Origin: Chaetomium olivaceum
Lineage: Eukaryota > Ascomycota > Sordariomycetes > Sordariales > Chaetomiaceae
DNA: 64,000 nucleotides
Reading direction: 5' to 3'
Assembly (NCBI GenBank): GCA_039881045.1
Contig: JAYWVB010000019.1
Coordinates: 186,001-250,000 of the forward strand
Shown: positions 1 through 12,900 of the stretch, piece by piece
Numbering within the stretch: position 1 is the stretch's first letter
How the letters are laid out: the number at the start of each line of letters is the position of its first letter
Notes under the pieces: model-generated
The model's input: the letters and a program-made list of their open reading frames with translations, nothing else
Database searches by the model: none
Told to the model about the DNA's origin: nothing
Made by a program: the position numbers and the translations under genes

Positions 1-644
1 GCTGCTTGTCCTTGGGGCGGATGAAGGCAATGACGTGATTTGGTCTGAATTGAAGAGTTGGAATCAGTATACGGCAGCAGCAGGTAGGTGGGAGTAAGAG
101 ATTCCCCTCCTACAGGAAGATTTGCTTGTTGCCGAATTTGCGAGGGAGCTGTTTGGTAACCGTCTCAGCGGCCGCCGCTAACGGTGTCGTCATGATTAGA
201 ATCTGGGGGCGCGATCGGACAATCCGGGACGTCGGCGTTGGGCGAGGGTCGGGAAGCTGTTTATTCACCAAGCCTAGGTCGGCACGGTCACGATCGGGAG
301 CCGAGTCGCAGTCTGGATATTTTCAGTGCCGGAGGATATACCGGGCCGTTACAGGTGGCAGCCCTGGCAAGCAGCGCCAAGGTGCCTGCCCCGCCTTCCA
401 ACCAAGCCCTGTCTGGTGTGGAGACTGTGGTGACGAGTTAGCGTACTTGGTATTTTGCACATCTGGAGCTCATCACAGACCACCATCCGTGTATTTACAT
501 AGTAGATGTCACATGAGAACTCGAAAGACTGGCAATTATAACCATTGACATTCCATGTTCCCAAGGTACCGAGTTGTAACCGAATCCCAGCCAATTCAAC
601 CGCTACACGACACCTTGTCGTGAGCTTAACGCCACGCTAATATT
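1..644. other. Left edge, no supported gene
   Basis: Short overlapping open frames occur on both strands, but none has a recognisable domain, a convincing start or a splice pattern. The stretch probably holds the 3' flank of the DJ-1-like gene and flanking DNA of a gene outside the window. Confidence 0.5.
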
Positions 645-1735
645 TTACACATCAAGACCGTCCACAACGACGCCCTTGGTCCAGGTCAGCTGCATGACAC
701 GGGCAACCTCGTTCGCGGATTCCTCCGACACCAGGATGCTAGCCAGATACAGAGTCGCATCCATGCCGGCCGCCACTCCCCCGCTGGTGATGACACGGAG
801 GCCACCTAGGCGCATCGCGGCGCGGCGGGCAATCGACTCCCTACGCGACGCGCCCTTGAATGACATCGAACCCTTTCTAGAGCGGTGTCAGCTACTTGTG
901 TGTGCGAACCACTCGACTCCTAGGGAAACTTACCGGGCATTAGACGGGCGCCTACCAGCATCCGACTTGCGCCGAATGTAGGGGTTCTCGTCCTCGTCTC
1001 CGAGCTCAAAGCGCAGGTTGTTCACCACATAGCGGGCCTCCTCCATGACGTCGGTATGCTCGCCCAGGAGGCGGACAACCGCGTGGCTGCACAAGTTCTC
1101 GAATTTGGTGATTTCGTCTGGGTGCGTCGTGGCACCAAGACCAGAGAGGATGCCCTGATGAGCCAGGAAGTGGGACCCGGTGCAGATAGAAAGCAGTGTG
1201 CGCTCACGGCTCGGGTCGTTCTTCTGGAGCTCTGCATAGGCCGAGATGAGGTCGAGAGGCTCAGCCTTCTGCTTTATAATCTCGTCCGCGTTACCGCCGA
1301 CAACGACGAGGACATCGAAGTCATTAAGGCGCTCGTAGGCCTCTTTCCAGGTAGCCTGGGAGCCGATGATGACGCCCTGCTCCGAGAGCACCGTGGGCTC
1401 GCCGGAAGCAATGGTGATTTCGAAGGCCTTGGAGGCTGTTGGCAAAGACGTGTCAGCATTGTAGACATTTCGAAGCATCATGCCTTGAAAGGTTTCTTGG
1501 GCATTGTTCTCCTGCACCATCAGGCATTGACTGCCGAGCTTGGCTGGAACCGAGGGGGAGGTGCGGGGTTGGTAACAAAGACGCGTTGTGGTCACTCACT
1601 GGGGTCCTTCGCATCGTGCAGGCAGGAAGTCAGGACTTCGACGGGCCCTGCAAAGTCCAGGAGGTTGAACTTGGGATGCAGGGCAAAGAGCACCTCAATT
1701 GGCTCATCTGCCACTGCGGACGTCTTACTGGCCAT
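645..1735 (-). CDS. DJ-1/PfpI (ThiJ) family protein
   Basis: Three exons by eye: 1735-1600, 1543-934 and 876-645, giving about 325 residues. The donors are GTGAGT and GTAAGT, and the exon phases (1, then 2) close to an exact multiple of three. The N-terminus has the hydrophobic strand and LDFAGPVEV signature of the class I glutamine amidotransferase-like fold. The nucleophile elbow SICTGSHFLA supplies the likely catalytic Cys, and a VITSGGVAAGMD segment follows near the C-terminus. Family members include GATase1-like transcription-regulator domains, chaperones and glyoxalase-like enzymes, so the substrate is not predictable. The first intron has an alternative acceptor downstream, but it does not keep frame. 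The start is the first ATG in frame with the family N-terminus. Confidence 0.85.
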
Positions 1736-2539
1736 CTTTGGCAACCTGTATTGTGATATCGGAATGTGAGGGGGAGAGTGGTCTGATGACGTCTGTTCTC
1801 GAGATGAAACGAGATGTAAGTCAACTAGTCTTTACTGTATGGTTCAGTAAGAGACTATTCGTAGCTCGCTAGAATGCGAACAAAATAGAGCTGAGCTTGG
1901 GAGACGATGGATGGAAGAGTGTGAGAAATCGGGATGTGTGCCCAACTCTTTTCGAAAGGGATACAAGCTCGTTTTGTGTCCCGACGCTCACTGGAGGAGG
2001 GGGGCCTCGATCAGGTCGGTCACGAGAGAGCTGTCAAGGAGCCCCGCCAAAGAGGGGCAGCCATCCCGGATATGGTGCCAGGCTTGCCCTCTCGGACCAT
2101 GCATCAGACGATCCGGGCCCACCTCATATCTGGGGTCGACCCCACCTACTTTCCTAGTGCGGGGTTTTTGGGCATTGACCATGCAAACTGGGCTGAAGCT
2201 GGGTCACATGGTGGAGCCTATCGAATTAGCGTGGTCAAGGACCGCAGGAATCCAAACAGGGCAGTGGAGTTTGACATCTGCTTCTTCGCTGCTTGCTTTT
2301 GCTGCCCCTGAAGAAGTAACCTATCGATCGAGTCGAGACAGCATCCGGCTTCGAGTTTAGGGCGCTGACCGAGTATTGCGCACCGCGCCCGGACAGAAGG
2401 GAGACTGGGACTTTTGAATACACCGAATCTCTCTTCCCACGGTCAATTGCTGTCAATTGAAACGGAACCAGAACCTCCTCGAGCGCAAACCCCCCGCCTA
2501 CCAGGTATATCCAATGATACGCGCTCTGTGTCGATCAGG
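1736..2539. other. Divergent intergenic region, DJ-1-like / TSC1
   Basis: This 0.8 kb lies between two divergently transcribed genes and must hold both promoters. Small open frames are present but no domain or conserved peptide is seen. Confidence 0.5.
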
Positions 2540-5500
2540 ATGACTTCATCCGGGTGAGTCCCCTCCCCTTTGAGCAGGTCGCCTGCCTCGCAAATGTAAC
2601 TTTGCTTCTGCTTCCAGCCCTTCTGACCGCTTATCCTGCGCATAGGTCTTCGACCAAGGACCTTGCCAAAGCCCTCAATGGCTTCTTCCAGGCGCCGACG
2701 CTGCCCCTTCCCGTCGAGATAAACAGTATCATTGCCAACTACCTGGAGAAGCACGAAAAAGCCGACGAAGGCTCCGGTGAGCGGTTGGGCGATGAGTTAA
2801 CCGCTATCTGGGAGAAGGCGGTGCAGGACCATCCTGAAAAATACGTTGCTTTCCTTACGATCCTCCGGCACCTCCGCCCAGGTCTCCGGACACCGGCAAG
2901 AGTTTTCAAATGGTGGGACAAACTGCTTGATCCAATTCTGGATCATGTCGGGCAGGAGAAAGGCCTAGCAAGGGAGGCGATGGAACACACACTCGATCTC
3001 CTCTCGACCGACGAGTACGATGACCCGCCATGGAACGAGGAGGGCTTGGCGCCGCTCGTCCACCGGCTTCTCACGAGGTGGATGGAGGCGCGAGAGTCAC
3101 AGCCGGGTCACCGTCCGTCGGCCGACCTCAAAGAGCAGATGATCAAGGATGCCCTATTGGCGTTCGGAAAGAGAGACCCAAAGGGTTTCATGACGGCCCT
3201 GAACGGATTTGTGGTCAGAAGAGAGCATAGGAACTCGGCCCTGAGTCTTCTCTGTGCGTTCGTCTCGAGCGGTCCCCCGCATCTGCATCTCATCCTACAA
3301 ACCCCCCTCTTCGGGAACATTTTGCACTCCCTCCAGAAAGATGAATCCACCGCGACGGTCAATCTAGCTCTCGTTGCTTTGGTCATGATCCTGCCCTTTA
3401 TACCCAGTTCGCTTGTCCCTTTTCTCCCAACCTTGTTCAATATTTACGCTCGGTTACTATTCTGGGATCGAGACTCTTACTTCGCCCAAAACCACACGCA
3501 AATGGGGGCGGAAAACGGCGAAGCGGGAGGGGGGATACCTTGGGATACATCCCTGTTGGACCCTGACTACGACGGCCATTCCCTTTCCTACCTGCCGGAG
3601 TACTTTACCCTTTTATATGGCCTGTATCCCATCAACTTTCTCGATTACGTTCGGAAGCCCCAGAGGTACCTTCGGCATGCAAACAATGCCGACGATATCG
3701 ATGTCCAAGCCATGGAGATCAGAGACCGGTCGGATCGGTTCAGAAAGCAGCACCTGCTACACCCAAACTTCTACAACCTCACTATCGAATCCGAGAAGAC
3801 GGACCTCAGTCGGTGGATCAAGAGCGAGGCCGATGAGGTCCTCGCAGACTGTCTAGCCCTGTTCATAGACCAGACACCGACCAATGCTCATGTTCGCCCG
3901 GCCACACCGCTCCCAGCCGGGCCTGGCTCGGCCGTGGGTGACGGTCTCGAACAAGAAGGGTTCGACTCTGCTCTCCTGACCAACCCGGCTCGTACCGATC
4001 CCTCACACCCAGCAATGTCAATAAGCTCCATGTCCATCCGTCGGGCTAATACCCCGTCGCTCCGCCGAGGTTCCCAGTCGAGCCAGCCATCGATATACGA
4101 GTTCTCGGAAGCCCAGAACCGTGGGCTAGACGATGACAGCCCGACAATTCCGTCAGGGCTTGCTCAGTCGACGTCCCACGATCACGCGCCAGACGCGAGT
4201 CGCTCCAGCGACCTCGTAAGAACGGCGCTCCACCAATCGTTTCCCAACGATAGCGTGCCATCTATAGCACTCTATTCCCACGAGCAAGGCGGGGAAAAAA
4301 GCCCGCTGCAGCAGCCGGCTGCCCAGGGGCCGGGGCGCAAAGGATCCGGTCTCGAAATAGACGACCAGATAGCCTTGCTACAGCACCACAGGCTCCGCTT
4401 GATCAACGATCTGCAGTACGAGAGGTTTATCAAGGAACAGCATATGATACACATGGGTGAGCTACGACGACGACAAATCAGGGTATCGGCGACAGAAGCC
4501 GAAACGCAGAACCTCGTGATGGCAAACCGCAGTTTGAAACAACGGCTGGACGAAGCCAAGAGGGGCGAAGCGCAAATCAAGAAAGAGTTCGACCACCGGC
4601 GGAACATGACCAAGAAGTGGGAAACCGACCTGTCGAACAAGCTGCGCGGCCTGCGCGAGGAACAGAAGAAGTGGAACGTGGAAGGGAATGACCTGGCCCA
4701 GCAGCTGAAGAAGGCGCAAGAGGAATGCGAAAACCTACGCCGGCTCGTCGAGGAAGCAGAGCACAAGAGGCTGCAGTCGGAACAAAACCTCGAAGCGGTT
4801 GACATCAGCACAGCTATGATCGAGAGGCTCAAGAGCGAAATTACACGACTCTCGGCCTCGGAGCGGGAGCTGCAGGGGAAGGAGACGAAGATGGAAATCG
4901 CAATGCAAGAGGCAGCCGTCGCGGAGGCTAGGGCACAACAGGTGGAGCAGGAGACGGCCGCCTTGAAGGAACAACTCCGCGAGACGGATGGCCACTACCA
5001 GGCGCAAATCAACGAGCTCAAAGCGCAACTGGCCAAGGCGCACCAAGAAAGCACGAAAAAGCCATCTAGCGACGCAGCTGCGGCGTATCAGAGCGCCCTT
5101 TCGTCAGCTCGAGCGAAGAACACGGCACTCCAAAGGCAATACGATGCCCTCACAAAGAAATACACAGCCCTCGAATCGACATTATTAGATATGCGTTGCA
5201 ACGCCGAGCAGAGGGCAGGGAGGCCTGAGCGAGGTTCATTACCGGACGGTGACAGCGAGGCGTCGCTGGTGGGGAGAAGCCCGTTAGGCATCCGAAGCCG
5301 GCGGCGGGGCTCCTCGGACCCGGAAGCTGCGGAGCAATTGTCCGAGAGCACGGTACCGCCGCCGACCGAGCCGGTATCAACGGCTCCCGGACCCGGATCG
5401 CATGGCCCGCTGAGCCCGACAACACCTAGTGGGTCGGCAACAAGCCCGCAGGCCGACAGAAGTTTCCCTCGAGGTTAGTCGGATTTTCTTGGAAAGACTC

Positions 5501-5649
5501 GGATCGACACAGCTGCTGACGGCGTTTTTTTTTTTGAAGGGGGTGCTCAAAACGCGGCACGGAAAGAGCGCAAGGATAAAAAAGAAGACAAGGGCGACAA
5601 AAAGGATAAGAAGCCGATGACCATGAGGGCGATACGGGGCTTTGTGTGA
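2540..5649 (+). CDS. TSC1: Hamartin, TSC complex subunit Tsc1
   Basis: Three exons: 2540-2553, 2646-5473 and 5540-5649, giving 983 residues. The 14-nt first coding exon (MTSSG) is followed by a GTGAGT donor, a CTGAC branch site near 2622 and acceptor CATAG. The last exon adds a Lys-rich tail ending RAIRGFV, as in fungal homologues. The N-terminal half is the helical hamartin domain (for example VFKWWDKLLDP and the WDTSLLDPDYDG region). A Ser/Pro-rich linker follows at about 430-580, then a long charged coiled coil at about 600-850 and a disordered tail. In known systems Tsc1 pairs with Tsc2, the GAP for Rheb, to restrain TORC1 at lysosomal or vacuolar membranes. The reading frame is intact over 2.8 kb. 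Confidence 0.9.
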
Positions 5650-6642
5650 TTTAACTACATAGCCAAGCGCATACGGCGGGATGTTGTTGTTTGGATGACA
5701 TGATGGATTATGATGATGAAAATCATGAGAAGTTGGGGATATCATCACTGTTACCCATCTGCCCTTGGTAGGCAGGTAGATTCGAATACCCTGTTGGAGA
5801 CAGTGGCGTTGGCGATATGCCGTTGCTTAACTCGACCGTATATGCTTGTGCTGTGTGCCGTAACATGCCGTACTGGGAGACGAGACGCTTGGCAACCGTG
5901 GGCAGGGGTGCATTCAACTTTTCGATCCCGTGCCAAGGCCTCCAGGATCCTCGAGTGTTTATTCTAAGTGGAGCGCCTCCCCAGCCTCCCCCTCGATGTC
6001 GTGCCGCGCGCAGAACGGCTTCGACGGGTTGAGTTTTGCTGGTGAGGATTGTTCCATGAAACCAACCGACCAGAGGCACGGCTCCTCGTTCAGTTTCCGA
6101 TTTTGCAGCTTGGCCGCATGCGCGTACCTTAAGCCACAGCAAAGCACCCCCTCGAGGTCTTTTAGCCAACCATTTGTGCTGCCGCGATATCCATCCAGAA
6201 TTGTTTGGTGCTGCCATTGGTTGCTCGCCGTCGCAAGAGTTTGGTGTGCTTCCAACAGCTCGTCTCTGCTGTTGCCTGCTTACCTAGGTAGAGTTTCGGC
6301 GCATTTGAAGAGCCAACTGGGAGGGCAATTGCTTCTTATCAAGAAACCTATCCCTTTTTTTGACGGCCGCGAAAAGAAGGCCATCTCATCTAAGGCGTCC
6401 ATATACCCGATCGTCGAGACACCCTCGTTGCACCAAACCCCTCCTGGAGAGACCTGTCGGCGCGACCACTCACTCACTCGCTTCGCGCGGCCCTCTTTGC
6501 GACCCGACCTACGAACCACCCCGTCGTGGAAGAAGACGCGCGCATCAACACGCACAAAGATCCCCGAATAGCCCAATAACACAACCCAACCTACCAATTC
6601 ACCAACCTCACCAACTCACCTACGCCAAAAACAACCGGCTCA
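5650..6642. other. Intergenic, TSC1 3' flank and promoter of next gene
   Basis: No domain-bearing frame was found. A C/A-rich leader (about 6560-6640) precedes the next start codon. Confidence 0.5.
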
Positions 6643-7439
6643 ATGCCACCCACCGCCCCCAAAAACCAGCCGCGCGCGGCCACGCCGGCCACACCCGCGC
6701 TGGACCCCAACCACATCGCGCACGCCCTCATCATCCCCCGCCAAAACCAACAAGACCCTCCCCCGCCCCCACCCACACGACCACCATCCCGGCCTACTAC
6801 GGCTCGCTCTCCGGCGGGCCCGACCCCGGCGCCGTCGCCGGCATCGTGCTGGGCTCGGTAGCCGGCTTCGTGCTGCTGCTCTGGCTGGTGTACACGTGCA
6901 TCAACCTGGGCAACCCGGGCGCCGTGGGCGGAACGAACGACACGTCGACGGTGGTGACGGAGGGGTCCGGGTCGGTGTACACGCGGCGGGCGGCGCACCG
7001 CACGCGCAGCCGCAGCCGGAGAAGGGCGTCCCGCTCACAGAAGGAGACGGTGGAGGTGAGGCGCGGCGGGGTGACGGTGCGCGGCGGGCCGGTGGTGGTG
7101 GAGGAGGTGGTCAGCTCGTCGATGGGCCCGCCGAGCGAGTTTGACCGGGTGGTGGTGCGGGAGGAGAGTCGGCGGCGGAGGAGTGTCAGCCGCGCGAGGA
7201 TGGGCGCCGGGGCGCCGCCGCCGCCGAGGAGGGTGGTCTCGAGTAGTGGCAGTGGGAGCGAAGATGATGATGAGGATGAGGTGGTGGTCATTGAGGAGCA
7301 TAGCCCGTCGAGGAGGCGCAGGAGTAGGGTGAGGAGTGTGGAGCGGCGGTCGAGTGGGTTTAGGGAGGTGGATCCGGATCGGTTTGCTGGAGGGGATGCG
7401 TCGTTTGTGGAGGTGCGGCGGTCGGGGAGTCGGAGGTGA
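6643..7439 (+). CDS. Single-pass membrane protein with Arg/Ser-rich cytosolic tail (frameshifted)
   Basis: The ATG at 6643 opens a Pro/Ala-rich N-terminus (MPPTAPKNQPR). The frame then shifts near 6755-6765, in a C-rich run, into the frame carrying IPAYYGSLSGG and a hydrophobic segment (VAGIVLGSVAGFVLLLWLVY). A long tail with RSRSRRR and acidic DDDEDE patches ends at 7439. The tail frame has no ATG upstream of the membrane segment, and there is no GT dinucleotide between 6700 and 6790, so an intron cannot explain the switch. The span of 797 nt is one short of a multiple of three, fitting one missing base and a protein of about 265 residues. The layout resembles fungal surface proteins with a short ectodomain, one helix and a basic tail. 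The function is unknown. Confidence 0.65.
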
Positions 7440-8220
7440 GGTAGGTGGGCTCGTTTAGTGGTGTGTATGTGGTTCGTGGAAGGGGGTTATATGAGGTAAC
7501 TTGCTTGGGCAAGCGTGGTTGATTGATTTTGGATGGGTTGTGAAGGGGTCGATGTTATTGTGAATACACATTACAGAGGGTTGGATGGTTTATTATTCGG
7601 CGCTGGTATGTAAATGATGGATGAGTTGAATATGGTACGATCGATGATGGGTGGCGGCACTTGTGTATAGATAACGGAATGGTTTGGATGAATTGGGTGT
7701 TCTTTCTGAAAGATATAGGGGATTAGCTATGATACATTTGCGATGCTTCTAATTGAGCTGGAATGCAGTTCCAATTGTTACCAAGCTCCGCTCTCAAGAG
7801 AGTCCTTGATTCCCATCCTCAAACTCATCATTTCTTCCTAGGTAGGACTAAATCTGCACATGCCTGATTACCAACGCTCTTTAATCCCATCCCTTTGTTA
7901 ACTCCCAACCCTAACCCATCCTCGAGCCGTTGGGCCGTCTTGCGTTGCAATGCTGGGGGCTGTCACATGCTGTGGGGTTACCTGGCTCAGCCTGCCTTCC
8001 TCGAATCACATCAATGACATCACCAGCTCTCAGATAAGGGAGGAGGGACAGGCACATAAAACAAATACCACCTCCACTGCTCTTGTCCTACCACTCTCGA
8101 GAAGTAGGATATGAACCAATTCAGCTGAAGATAGACGCTGCCTTTTGTTTATTTTGTCTGATCCATCGACCACGAAGACACACCTCCTAATTGAGCCCCA
8201 AGCTAGGTATCATCAACACC
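7440..8220. other. Intergenic
   Basis: 3' flank of the membrane-protein gene and promoter of the NTF2-like gene. No coding signal or repeat was recognised. Confidence 0.5.
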
Positions 8221-9262
8221 ATGGAGAACCCAGGTACGAATTCAATAGTCCTCTCCAATTCATCATTAATCCCAGCTCCAAGACATGTGGCGGAATGTCA
8301 GATCGACTAATCACCTTTGACCCGACCTCTACAGCACAAGACATCAAAACCGTTCTCCGCACCCTGACCCAGGGGACTCCAGACGCCCAGCACGATGCCA
8401 TCTACCGTTACTTTGCGCCTGGTGCCACATTCGAGCATCCCTTCTGCTGGGTTCCGTCCTTCAAGAACTTGAATGTGCCCAGTGTGGGCAAGATCGACTC
8501 CCGAGTACTCATCGCAGCCATTTACAGATGGTGTACGTAGCCAGCGATGTTGCCGAAAACAGCATCGAGACACTGGCTAATCAGTTCTATTAGACAAGGT
8601 CCTTAGTCCAAAGATCGAGCTCGAAGTCGAATCATGCGGTATGCCAGTCCACCGTCGTCCCAGTCCCCTAAACCCCCAAGTCAACCCACTAACCACTCCC
8701 CTCCACAGTGTACGATGAGCGCGCTAGTCTCCTCTACCTTACCATCTTCCAAGTCTTCTCCCTCTGGTTCATCCCCTTCCACCGCGCTCCAGTCCGCCTG
8801 GTCACGGTCCTACACCTAACGCCCGCTCGCACGAACGGAGACGGCACCCCACCCCCGCCATACGACGCCGCCCAGGAAAAGCGTCAAGCCGTCCTGGAGG
8901 GCAACGAGCCGAGCTACGCAGCCGTTGCTAGCGGGTCCTCCGGCACGTCGGCTGCCCAGACGCAAGAGCAAAAGAAGGAAGAAGACAAGCCCGCGCCCAG
9001 TTCCAACGCCGCCGGCAAGGCCCCCGCTTCCGGCACCGACTCCGGTTCTGATTCCGCCACGGTGACGCGGTACGTGATTGCGAAGCAGCAGGACCTGTAC
9101 CAGGTGAACGAGTTCTTCAAGTTTGTCACCCTCACGCCCTTGCTTCCCATCCTCATCGGCTTCCTGCAAATTCTCGCTACCCTGGCTTGCTGGACCGGCG
9201 CTGCTACCCTAGGCCCGGTGATGAGGGCTGTCTGGCCGGCCGAGAAAAAGGAGAAGGCCTAG
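8221..9262 (+). CDS. SigF/SnoaL-like NTF2-fold protein with C-terminal hydrophobic anchor
   Basis: Four exons: 8221-8233, 8335-8532, 8594-8638 and 8709-9262, with phases that close exactly (810 nt, 269 residues). The 13-nt first exon encodes MENP. The next exons give an NTF2-like domain: an early helix (AIYRYFAPGATFEHPF), then an AIYRWY segment, SPKIELEVE and the VYDERASLLYLTIFQVF strand pair. An aromatic-rich face (FIPFHRAPVRLVTVLHL) precedes a disordered Ala/Ser/Gln linker at about 120-190. The end carries VNEFFKFVTLTPLLP followed by a hydrophobic stretch that could anchor it to a membrane. Fungal proteins of this architecture are annotated only as SigF-like NTF2-like, and no catalytic activity is established. 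Confidence 0.8.
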
Positions 9263-9981
9263 GCTGTTGGATACCGTTATTACAGAGAGGGGAGCGGGGA
9301 AAGGGAATGGGTTAAGGGGCGTTTATGGCATTATTTAGAGTTGGGCTGGCGCTCTGTGAAGTTTTGCCGTTATATTTATATCGACTTGTGGGCGCTAAAG
9401 GCGTTGCTTATGATTAGATTGGTGTACAAGCCGACTATTCCTCACCAGCGGCATTCTAGCATTGTCGAGGAGGAATAGATCGAGCGAGTCTTGCTCGTAT
9501 GTGGATTCACAGTCTGCAAATGTAAATTAGGAACGAGGTCTCACTACCAGCGTTATGCCTAGTTCGGGACGAGGAAAGTGAATAACTAAACCGAGTCTTG
9601 CTCGCACAGGAACCCACGGTCTGCAGAATAAGTTAGGTGTTATATGCAATGCTATTCCTGAGCTGGTGCTGGTATGCTATCTATGTACATCCACCACGCC
9701 AATGTCTATTGCAATGCAATACGATGCGATGCTTATCCTCGTTTGAGATGCATTCAATCCGATGCTCTCCAAAGTAAATTAATCAACCAAACAGCACCAC
9801 CAACCAAACCCCCCAAACGCCACGGGTATTTTACCTCTCTGTGTATGCATGCACCGGAGACTCTTCTATCTCTCTCTCTCTTTCTCTCTCTTGTCTCATC
9901 CATACTTCCCCGAGGGTCATCTATCCAACCCCCCGCCCCCTCCGCCCCCCTCAACCCAGCCACCTCTCTCTCTCCCCTCTC
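9263..9981. other. Convergent intergenic region
   Basis: Shared 3' flank of the NTF2-like gene and the CSC1-like gene. It contains the two-copy repeat listed separately and CT-rich simple sequence around 9860-9980. Confidence 0.55.
9485..9636. repeat. Imperfect tandem repeat, two copies about 107 bp apart
   Basis: Copies start at 9485 and 9592. Both begin CGAGTCTTGCTCG and share a CAC.GTCTGCA core and an A-rich end. The spacer also carries a related GAACGAGG motif. Confidence 0.6.
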
Positions 9982-12900
9982 TCAAAGATTAATAAGATCC
10001 ACCTCGGAAAAGTCCGGCGGATTCTTCCCATACAGCACCCTCACCCGGCTATCCAGCGCCGTGCCCTCGTTGGTGATGGAAATATACCCGCTAAAGTCAT
10101 TCGTCCGCCTGATCTCGTCGTCGCTGACCCGATGTCGTCGCGCGGGATCCACACCACGGGCCTGCGCGCCCGCAGCGCCGAGTGCTGGAAGGCCTTGCGC
10201 ACGAGCACGTCGCGCTCGCGCGGGGTCAGGTCCTCGATCACGTCGCAGTACCCGCCGTAGAGCGCGTCGCCCATGGCCCGCTGCGCCTCGAGGTCGCGCT
10301 GCCGCCGCGTCTTGCGGTACTGCGCCGCCGTGCGCAAGCCTTCCTCGGCTTTGCCAAAGGTCGCCGCGCGGATCTGTTTGCCTCCGCGTGCTGCCCACGT
10401 GCTGGCGTGCGCGATGCCCTTGTTGACCGGGTTGAAGCGCGCCAGGACGGAGCCGGACCGCGCGTGGTGGCGGGGGTTGGTGCTGTGGCCGCGGCCGGCC
10501 GCGGCGAGTTTTTCGAGCTCGATGTCGTCGGCGGCGTGGCGGTTTTCGGTGTCGGCGGTGCCGGGGCGGTTGAGCGAGGCGGCCTCGTCGTCGTCATCGC
10601 CGACGAGCCCGAGCCGGCGGGCCTGGGCGCGCTGGAAGGCTTCGTCGCGGAGGACGGCCTCGTCTTCAAAAGTGATGGGGAGATAGCGGAAGAGCGGGCC
10701 GAAGGAGGAGTTGAGCACGTATTGGAAGAGGATGGTCAGGATGAGCGCGACGACCATGACGATGCCCTGCGGGAAGCACACGTTCTTGCCCGTCTCGTCC
10801 TCGGCGATGAAGAAGAGGCCGATCAGGCACAGCTCCATGACATACAGCCCCGTAAAGGTCTGGTTGATCGCCCGCGGGTACAGGACGCCGCCGGTGTCGG
10901 TCTTGAACCGCGTGACGTATAGCATGTTGTAGCGGTGCGCGACCCAGAGCAGGCTGAAGGTGATGATGGCGAAGATGGCGATGAGGGGCGCGACAATCGA
11001 GTAGATGAGCGCGATGCACGCAAAGTTGGTGTACACCGGGAAGAAAGAACCCCACTGGACGGTCGGCAGCTGGGTGTTGCGCTTCCATTTGGCTCGCGCC
11101 GTATTGTCGACGACCCTGGCCCAGCAGTACCAAATAAGAAGGGTACCGATCTGCAGCAGCGTTCCCGAGCTCGTCGAGAGCGCTTGCAGAATCATGTATG
11201 CGAAGAAATAATTAGCAGCCTTGGGAAGGTTCTCGGCAAGGACATTCGGCGTGGTCGTAAAGTCCTTGGAGATGTTGGCGAGGGTCTGGAAAGTACCGGA
11301 GGCGATGGAGACGACTAGGAAGACCTGGACGAAGAGGAAAACAAAATAGTAGATCTGGACCGTCTCGGTCTTCCGCGAACCGGTCTTGGATCCCTGAAAC
11401 GCCGCCAACAGGTTAAGAACGACGGGCACCAGGGCCAAGATAATGGACAGGACCAGGGCGGGCAGGACACCAGCAACGGCCTTGATGGCGTTGTTGACAA
11501 CCTCGTTCTCAACCAGGAACGCGAGCCAGCTATACTTTCTAACCAGAGCGTCGATCTGGGCGAGCGAGGCAGTCCAGGCGACCGGGAACGCCCAAAGAAC
11601 AACCATGGCAGACACCAGAGCAAAGACAATGGCGCTCCTCACCCACTCGCTCCACCACGAGATGGCCATGTTGTCCCAAAGGACGTCGCCCGGCGAGATC
11701 TCGACCATGGGGGCGCCATCTGCTTCGGGACGTGGTGGGTGACGGACTGGCAGGCCATGTGGGCGGCCACTTGGTGGTTGAACTGAATGAAGGCCGAGTT
11801 CATGATGGGGTAGCGCTCGGGGCGTTGCTGATCCTCTTCGATCTCCAGGTTCAGCCGAGCGAGCTCTGCGCGGCACCAGTAGATTGTGTCCACCTTCTTG
11901 TTGATCAGCGGTAAAGCGGGGAGCCACGAAGGCGTCCACGAGAATCTGGCAACTCGGTGATGCGGACGCTCCTTCGGATCTAGCCATTTCCTCCATTCTG
12001 CGTCATCCTCTGGATGGGTTGTGTAATCCCGAGTATGCGCGGGTGGGTATTCGACCGGCGGGATGCTGGTGCCCACGAATGGCATCGCGTCTTTGACGAG
12101 TTCCCAGAACGACTTCTTCTTCTTCCACGGGTATTCGCCTTCTTCGCAACCCTGGGGGATCGGGGATGCGTAGCTTCCGGTAGGCGGCTTCCAAAACTCG
12201 TACCATCTCGTCTTGTCGGTAACGATCATCTCCTCCATGTTAGTAGCACGGCGGACTGTGTTGCCAAACAGTTTAGGTTCGGGGGCTTCGTTCTTTGCGT
12301 GTGCGGCATCCTGGGAGGCGTCGGATGAGGTGTGAGCGTGGCGCGCGTTCCTGGTCAACGGGGCTTCCGACGCGAACGACATTTTCGGCCTCTCCTCGTC
12401 GTCACCCGCCCGTAGTCCCGCTTAGGAGAATCCGGATCGACCGTCGTCATGGAAGGCGGACCCCGAGGGCCGCCTGTGGCGGCAAAATCGAAACCAGCGG
12501 TCCGTTCCAGCTCGCGATCGACGCCCTTCCGGACGGCTTTCGCGCTCCCAAGGATTCCCAGGCCGGCCCCAGCAGCCAACGCGGCGCCCTTACCAGCCCC
12601 TTTGCCTATACCCTCCCCAATCCTAGCGAGCGGGTTTCCGCGCTTCTGGCGCTTCTCCTGCTCGACTTCTCCTTCTGTCTCTCCCTCTTGGATATCGCTC
12701 TCGCTGTCACTCCTGCTATCCGTCTCGGCTATCGCCTCGTGTACACCCTGGGGGACGTGAGGCGTGTTGGCACTCAGGCCGCCGGCGCCTTCGGCGCGTC
12801 TGCGGGCCTCTTCGTCCTCCGCCTTTGCGCGCTGCGCCCTGTCGGCCCTGTTCTCCGTCGTGACCGCCTTGATCTTCTGTATTATGCCATTCTCCCCCTG

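Noticed and set aside
1897..2360. Overlapping frames upstream of TSC1
   Set aside because: Three frames overlap with no domain, and the region must hold a divergent promoter.
10182..10922. 246-codon plus-strand frame
   Set aside because: Antisense shadow of the CSC1-like C-terminus. Low-complexity Arg/Glu/Gly composition and no domain.
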